A DNA stretch of 64,000 nucleotides from Tausonia pullulans (Eukaryota; Basidiomycota; Tremellomycetes; Cystofilobasidiales; Mrakiaceae). A program made the translations under genes and the position numbers. The notes below the pieces were generated by a model. It was not told where the DNA came from, did not search any database, and saw only the letters and a program-made list of their open reading frames with translations. Location: the NCBI GenBank assembly GCA_951802195.1, contig OX637622.1:1302001-1366000 (forward strand), in the 5' to 3' direction. Numbering within the stretch: the stretch's first letter is position 1; each line of letters opens with the position of its first letter. Below are positions 57,615 through 64,000 of this stretch, piece by piece.

Positions 57615-58957
57615 GAAGCTCTGAGAGTTTGGAAGAGGGAAGGCGCGCGCATGTTGTTGCGCTACTTCTAGCGAGGGGTCGGCATCTGGGCCGAGATGTC
57701 TGTCTATTGTACTACGCTTGCGCTCTCACTGCCTTTCCCATGTCGCCTTTTCATACGCGCTACCCTTGCATGAGAACAACACACTTTCCCATTGCGTCCG
57801 CCTCGCCCGGCCGAAAAGAGAGAAGATAGTCCAGTAGGTGGGCGAGGTGGACGCGATGACGAACACCTGCGGTTGTCGGTCGGCTGGGCTTGCCCCCCCT
57901 CATCTCGTCCAGGAAGCGAAAGCAAGCGGAACATGATGGCGTGTCGTGCGCCCCGTCGGGCAAGAACGCATTGCGAGCAACAGAGAGAGAGAGACAGGCC
58001 ACGCGAGAATGAATGAGATCGTCGGCCAGCGAGAGGCGAGACGCTGATGACGCCAGGCCAGCAGCCGCGCGGGCAGGCCGCAGAGGCCGCGCGCGGACGA
58101 GGGTTGTTCCTCTCGCCCTTCGACCCGGCTCGACCTAACCACCCTTTGCCTCGTCTCTTCCCCTGGGATCACCCCTTCCGTCGTCTTCTCTCCTGGTTCT
58201 CACCCTCTCTTTCTTCATCTCCGTCGACTCTTTCTGCCCCTTACTCTCGATAGGTCCGATAGCAGCCGTACAGCTCGCCCTAGCTTCCCGTCGTTCCGTC
58301 GAGCAACCACCGGGTCCGCTTCGCCGACACATTCTGGATCGGTCGTCTCGTCTCCTTGCCATCACTCTCCTCTCGCTCGACTGACGTCCGCGCCGCCGCC
58401 ACCCTCGCTACGGCAGCCTAGGTCCTGGCCAGGCAGTGGTCACTCAACTCTGAGTGTGTGTCATGCCCTTCTCGCACGGTGAGTGCTTGTCTGGCTCCTC
58501 CCCCCTCCCCCCTCTCTTCCCCTTCGGTCCAGCGTCGACCCACCTCCGGCGCGCGACTCCAAGGGCAGGCCTGGTCCTTCCTCCGGGCGTGTCATCACTA
58601 GCCATCCTGCCTCCAAGGGCATGTAGGACGTCCTGCGTTCGTTGGGGTCGCCGGGCCCGAAGACGCCCGTCACCGAGAGACTCTCCCTTTCCTTGTGTCG
58701 CCGCGTGGCCATCGCCCGTGTGCTGATACCCTCGAGTCGAGCGGCCTCCTTCGAGAAATGGGGTCCTGTGATGCTGGAGTCCCGGAGATCTGTTCTGGTG
58801 TATCCTTGGGATCCTCTCCTACTGATCTCTGTCCCCTCGTGGAGAGACAGCAGCTCAGCTGACGCTTTCGGGTCTTTCGGTCACGCCTCGTCTTGGCTTT
58901 GGTCTCGCCTCGCCCCCAGATCCAGCCACGCCGTCACGCGAGCCGCGCTCGCCGACG
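57615..58957. promoter_or_regulatory. Upstream region of the PP4R1-like gene
   Basis: About 1.3 kb with no supported coding gene. From about 58100 onward the plus strand is pyrimidine-rich, as expected for a long leader. A 5'-UTR intron is possible (several GTGAGT-like and CAG sites) but cannot be fixed from sequence. Confidence 0.4.
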
Positions 58958-61900
58958 ATGGCCCCTTTGAACTCGCACGCATCTACCTCGGCCTCGATTC
59001 ATAGTCCAGCGAGCTCCCAGGGATCCTCGGCTAGCTCTTTGTCGGCGCCCTCGTCATCGACGAGCTCATCGATGCCGCTCGAGCCGCCCGCGCCGCCGCC
59101 CGGTTTCCAGCCGCCTGTCGCGCAGAACCCAGCCGCAATCCGGCAGCAGGAGGCGAGGCAAAGGGCTGCCATGCGTGAAGGTGAGTCCATCCAGCCACGA
59201 TGGCGCGTGCAAGAACGGGCGAAGGCAAGAGAGAGACGCCGCGGTCAGCTTGTATGAGCGACGCGCATGCGCGACGTCACCTCCTTCCTTCTTCCTGCTC
59301 TCCCTCTCCCTTGCAACGCCGCTTGCCTTGCCTTGCCTTGCCGCTGAGGCCCTCGTTGCAATCGCTCGCTTCTTGAGCTCTTTGCTTTGATCAGGGCGGT
59401 CGGAGACGGGCAAGGGCGCGTTGTGCTGACTCTCACTCGCCCACTCCCTCCACCTTCTGTCTCCCCCTCTCTCCGACCAGGTCTTGCGTCGCCCACGTCG
59501 AGTCTCTCATATGGCTCGAGCGACGCTGGTTCTTCCCCAACCCTATCGGACCGCCAGTTTCCTTCCTCTCCCCACAGCGGTGCCAAATCGGATTTGAGCA
59601 GCGGCGACTCGACTTCATCGACGGGCTCCTCGCCCGCGCAGGAGGGGTGGTCGCCCTCCGGCCGAACAAAGGCCTCTTTGCCGACGGCCGTCTCTGGTCT
59701 TACGCCATCCTCGATGACCTCTTCGTCCGCGTCGTCGTCCTCGTCGGACTTGCACCGCCCGCTGTCGCCGGCGCTCTCTTCATCCTACGCGTCGGACCGC
59801 ACAGTTACGCCGAGGTCTCCGAGCCCCCCCTCATTGTCCCTGCCTCCACCGGCCCCACCGCAACATCACCAATATCCTCCCCCTCCTCCTCTCTCTCGAG
59901 GCCGCCCAAGCGTCACTCAGACGTACTCGATCGATCATCTCTCCCCTTCACTTTTCGGCGGACCTCCCACACCCGCTGCAATGAGCCTCCCCGTCCGAGG
60001 GGTCCGCTCCAACTCGGACGCTTGGGACTCAGTCTGGCCTGCGACGAGCCCGAACGCGATCCCTCACCTCCCAGGCGGGCTCGCACCACTCCCACCCACA
60101 TTGGGGAGTGTCGGCGGCCTGTCCCGCTCCGAAATTGCGATACTCTCGCCCTCGGGTTCGGCGTCCTCGTCCGGCTCAAGCTCATCCTCAACCAAGATCT
60201 CTTCCCTCCATCGACGGACGCCATCGGCCTCCTCTTCCGCTGCCTTCTCAGCACCTTCACCCTCCGCCTCTTTCCTTGCTTCGCCATCAGGTCCCCAGCA
60301 GCAGCCCCAGTCTCCTCCCTTGCACACGATCTCCGGCAAGGAGCCCCACGCCCACCTCGCTCAACAACAGACTCACCAGCTCGAGCAGATTGCCCACACT
60401 GGCTCGTCAAAGCAAGCGGCAGAAACAAGCACGCTTCCGGACGTGCCATCCTCAACGGAGCCCCTGGGCCCGCTCTCCCCTGTCCGGCTCGAGCACCTCC
60501 TACAGACTATCGACAAGGACAAGCTTGGCACATGGGAGTCCGAACGAGGCAGTCCGACCGATCATCGGGGAAGGTCGTTCAACGCCACAGAGAAGCAATC
60601 GAGGTCGCCGGCGGAGAGTGCGAGGGCGGGTGTCGGGGCACTCGCCGCGACGCCGTCGGCGTCCACTATTGTCTCCCGGTCCGAGGAGAAGGACAATGGA
60701 GGGATGAACTTGAGGTCAAGCAGCAGCAGCATCAGCCGAGGATGCACTGCTGGCTCAAGCGGAAGAGACGGATCTAGGTCCCCTCCTATGCGTCGGCCTG
60801 CGACGCTTGCGTTTGGCTCACCGACGACAGGACCCTCCCCGGTGGTCAGCGTCTCTTCCTCCTCCCCCAAGCTCGGCTCCGCAGGGGCGCGCCGAACTCC
60901 CTCCCCAACGTCGCTTGCCAGTGTCCCTCTCGGTCGATCTCCATCCCGCTCTCGCTCGAACTCTCCCACCAGGAAGGAGTCTCCCTCATCCTTTCCTCCC
61001 ACGACCTCATTCCCGGCAACTCCCGTGGCTTCTTCCTCCCTTACACTTGGCTCGGGAAGCATCATCCGACCACCTCCAGATGCAGGACTCGCTCCTTCAC
61101 CGCCTCTCATTGCAGATGGCAACAATAGTCAGCTCCGATCTCCACGTCCACGGACGGCTGGACTCCCAGCGTTCCTTAGGGACGAGGGTGTTGGCGCAGA
61201 CTCGGCAGCGAACTGCAGCAGTGGCTCAATTGAGCAGCCCGCTTCTGCCCATGGTAGTAAGACTGAGATTCTACGCTCCGCACCAACGTCACCTCCCCAG
61301 GGTGCCGCTGCCGGTGATGAACTGGCTGCTGCCCCTGCGACGAAGAAAGCGGTGACAATGGAAGGGCCACAGGAAGAGGACGACATCGAGACCGGAAAAT
61401 CGGTCAGCTTGCCTGCAGCAGTGTTCCCGAGAGTGATCAAATCGGAACCGGAAAAGGCTCGTCCGGAGATCGCCCTCGTCGACCCGCGCGAGGCCGTTCA
61501 GCGGCGGCGGCAGGAGCGGAATGCCAAGCGCCAGTTGGCCATGGACCTGAATCATCAGGAGGACGACGTGGAAATGGATGACCACGCCACGACATCGACC
61601 GCGGGATGGAGTCCGACAGTGGTTTGCCCTGTCGACGATGATGACACCGAGATAGGGGGAGTGACTGGGGATGACCCTCACGCCGAGATTCTCTCGCCTC
61701 AGATGATCTCGATGGCGGCGGCGGGTGAGGGTCAAAGAGCGCCTGAGAACGAGGCTCTCGAATCCTGCGCCCTGGACCCATCCCATCCGGACCACGGCGT
61801 CTCGCTCTGTTATTCGCCCGAGTCGACTGAGGACGCCCATCTTCCTCACATCCCGTCCCCACCCCCACCGCACCCGGTTCATCCCGATGCAGCCCGCCGA

Positions 61901-64000
61901 CGGCTCCTGCAAACGGCTTCGGACGAAGGCGTCGGCGAGGGCCTCCTGCTGCATCAGGGCGAGTCTGCACGTGGCGACCTGGACCCCATGGGCGGCGAGG
62001 AAAGTTCCTTGCCGCGTCCGCAAGATATGGACCTCGAGGATGAGAGCTTGACGACGCTCGAGCGCATCTTCTTACTCAGCAAGAGCGAATTTGCTCACCA
62101 TCGGTGCGTAACACTCGCATCCTCCCATTTTGGCCGCGATGTCGAGACACTAACGCGTGCACACTGTTGTGTGTTCAGGGTTTTTATCTCCAAGGTTATC
62201 GGAGACTGGGTTGAGGATGTTGACCCCTGCGAGACGGTCGAGTATGTCCTACCGTTGCTCAACTCGCTCGGAACCGACGAGGGTACGTGGTTTCGATTTG
62301 CCGCCTTGTTCTTCCGGCCGCTGACGTCAGACCATTTTTTTCCACAGATGAGTCCGTCCGAGAAGCTCTTGCCCCCGGTTTACACAAGATCCTCTGGTTC
62401 TTTTACTCTGTTCGTTGCGCCTCTCCTCGAAGAGCAAGAATTACCGCTTACGACTCGTCTTCCCGCAGTCTTGTCGACTCTTGACGGAAGAGGATGAGGA
62501 CCCGCTTCAATACGAGGAGGCGGCTGCCGATGCAGATAGCGAGCAGCAGCAGCCCACGTCGACCTCGTCCGTGGCGGTCACGGTGACGTCCGAGGGCCTC
62601 AACGTTGTCCGACGACCAACGGTCGACGAGCTCATCAACCTGCCGGTCATTTCCGGCTCCGCATCTATGACCTCGCCTGCGATGTCGGATGCCACGCCGT
62701 CAACGGACTCGTCCGGAGATACCTTTGGCTCGGCCGTCACCGACAGCCCGGCGGACGAGACTCCCGCGTCTACACCAGCCTCGGTGACGGATACGGAGGA
62801 GACGAGCTTCAGTCCTAATGACGAAGAGCATCCATTCGGCCCGACCTGGAGGGCGGATGCGGCTGCCGAGGGTAAGAACCCCGAAGTGCCCGTGCACGTT
62901 GCCCGACCTGCGATCGGCGTCCAGACGTTCACGCCGCTCATCGGCTCGCTCCTTATGAGTCCTTCGCCAGTCGTATGCGACTCGGCCAAAGCGGCGATCC
63001 TTGGGATCCTCGCTCGGCTCCGAGGCAAGAAGCTGCCCGGGTACGATCCTTGGCCAGAACATCACATCCCCGTCGGCGAGCAGCGGACCTACGCCGCCCA
63101 GACGGGGACTCACATCCATGAGGTCACCCCTCTCACGGATGAGGAAAAGCGCACTGTCGAGGCTGAGCTCATCCAGGCGATTGTGATTGGCATGGCCAAG
63201 CTGGACGAGACCCAGGCAACATACCACGACGTTGGCGGTGATGGAGACCACGAAAGCTACTTCGACGACGCGGCTGCCTATCGCGCCGAGGACTCTTACG
63301 GAGAGGACGGCCAGCACGAAGATGATGAGTGGCCCGGAACGAACGGGGAGAATGGCGAAGCTGCGGGTGAAGGGACCACCGCCATGCGTTCGGCTCTCGA
63401 ATCTTCAGCCAGCGATGGCTCAAACTGGGACCATGCTTACCCCTCCACCAGGGCCAGCGATTCTTATCCGCAATCACCTGGAGATGGCCAGAAGCCCCAG
63501 GCTGAGACATCATTCGACGAAAACGAGGAGGTTATCTCCACGCAACAACAGCCGACGGAGCCAACCGATTACGCCCAGCAATTACTTCTCGAGACAGCCC
63601 TCCATCATCAGGGTGAGATGGACTCCCCCTCAGCCCCACCGATCGACCACCGGTCGCTCGACTCGTCCGAGGCCGCCTGGGCGGCCCAGGAGGGCGAGTA
63701 CTCGTTTGGCGAGTCCCAGTTCCGGGACGAGCTCGCGCTCGAGGCATCTCATGGCCGCCTGCTCTCGATGAATCTCATCGCGAGCGTGCTCGAGTGCGGC
63801 GTACTCGAGGGCGAGGAAGAGGTTATTGCTCAGTTTGTTTACGAGGTCGTCCGTATGCGTGAAGACGAGTCGTTCGCCGTTCGGAGGGAGGCCGCTGCCG
63901 CGATGGCCGAGCTTCTTAAGGTTGCTACCCAAGAAGCCGTCCAGGAGGATTTGGTGAGTCGACCGTTTACCTTGATGATTCAACAGGCTCTCAAATGATG
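58958..64000 (+). CDS. HEAT-repeat phosphatase regulatory subunit, PP4R1-like (partial)
   Basis: PP4R1-type proteins are HEAT-repeat regulators of PP4/PP2A-family phosphatases. Exons seen: 58958-59180, 59481-62103, 62179-62282, 62348-62409 and 62469-63953; the 3' end lies beyond the window. About 930 disordered Ser/Pro-rich residues, much longer than in human PP4R1, precede the first HEAT block. That block reads TTLERIFLLSKSEFAHHR, VFISKVIGDW, VEYVLPLLNSLGTDEDESVREAL and LHKILWFF. A second helical block follows (FTPLIGSLLMSPSPVVCDSAK, ASVLECGVLEGEEEVIAQFVYEV). All internal introns keep frame. The GTGAGT donor at 63954 opens a last intron; using the CAACAG at 63986 would give a TGA after three codons, so the real acceptor may be outside the window. 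Start chosen at the first ATG in the exon. Confidence 0.75.
59321..59342. repeat. CCTTG pentanucleotide repeat in PP4R1-like intron 1
   Basis: About four tandem units lie within the 300-base first intron. No function is suggested. Confidence 0.6.

Noticed and set aside
1-64000. Transposons, LTR or virus-like elements, and CRISPR arrays
   Set aside because: No terminal repeats, reverse transcriptase, integrase, transposase or capsid motifs, and no regularly spaced repeats, were recognised anywhere in the window.

Overview
The window looks like nuclear DNA from a GC-rich, intron-dense basidiomycete. A red yeast of the Pucciniomycotina (Microbotryomycetes/Sporidiobolales type) is the best guess. 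This is an inference from four things: GC-rich coding DNA, introns of mostly 55-90 bases with GTGAGT/GTGCGT/GTTCGT donors and CTGAC/CTAAC-like branch points, tight gene packing on both strands, and the protein set (complex I subunit NDUFS4, striatin, a class IV chitin synthase, an FHF-complex protein). No prokaryotic feature, tRNA, rRNA, CRISPR array or recognisable transposon was seen.

Layout from left to right: FHF-complex HOOK-interacting protein (+, 314-4116); tRNA adenosine deaminase Tad1/ADAT1 (-, 4222-5880); mitochondrial Yme2/Rna12 with 24 coding exons (-, 6119-10636); a 1.1 kb spacer with unresolved splice-like signals; an unrecognised helical/proline-serine-rich protein (-, 11785-13933); fibrillarin NOP1 (-, 14403-15985); a Ubp3/USP10-like deubiquitinase (+, 16294-19553); a 1.8 kb convergent spacer with G-runs and an orphan ORF; class IV chitin synthase (-, 21374-27220); NDUFS4 (-, 28826-30136); a 2.3 kb divergent spacer; the DEAD-box rRNA helicase RRP3 (+, 32412-34250); a forkhead transcription factor (-, 34605-37576); a Pin4-like RRM protein (+, 39485-43065); striatin (-, 43772-48150), head to head with ALG14 (+, 48349-49349); a large SH3+TBC protein (-, 49643-55887); a small DUF427 protein (+, 57061-57614); and a PP4R1-like HEAT-repeat phosphatase subunit that runs off the right edge (+, 58958 onward).

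Exon structures were built by hand from splice consensus, conserved protein motifs and frame continuity. In every model except the truncated last gene the coding exons sum to a multiple of three. Functionally this is ordinary chromosomal housekeeping DNA: ribosome biogenesis (NOP1, RRP3), tRNA editing (Tad1), mitochondrial maintenance and respiration (Yme2, NDUFS4), glycosylation and wall synthesis (ALG14, chitin synthase), trafficking (FHIP, TBC) and cell-cycle/phosphatase signalling (forkhead, Pin4, striatin, PP4R1). The most unusual signals are a TBC domain that appears to have lost both catalytic finger residues and is fused to an N-terminal SH3, two microexons of 9 and 10 bases in YME2, a long fibrillarin intron with perfect hairpins, and several long spacers or introns that the annotated genes do not explain.
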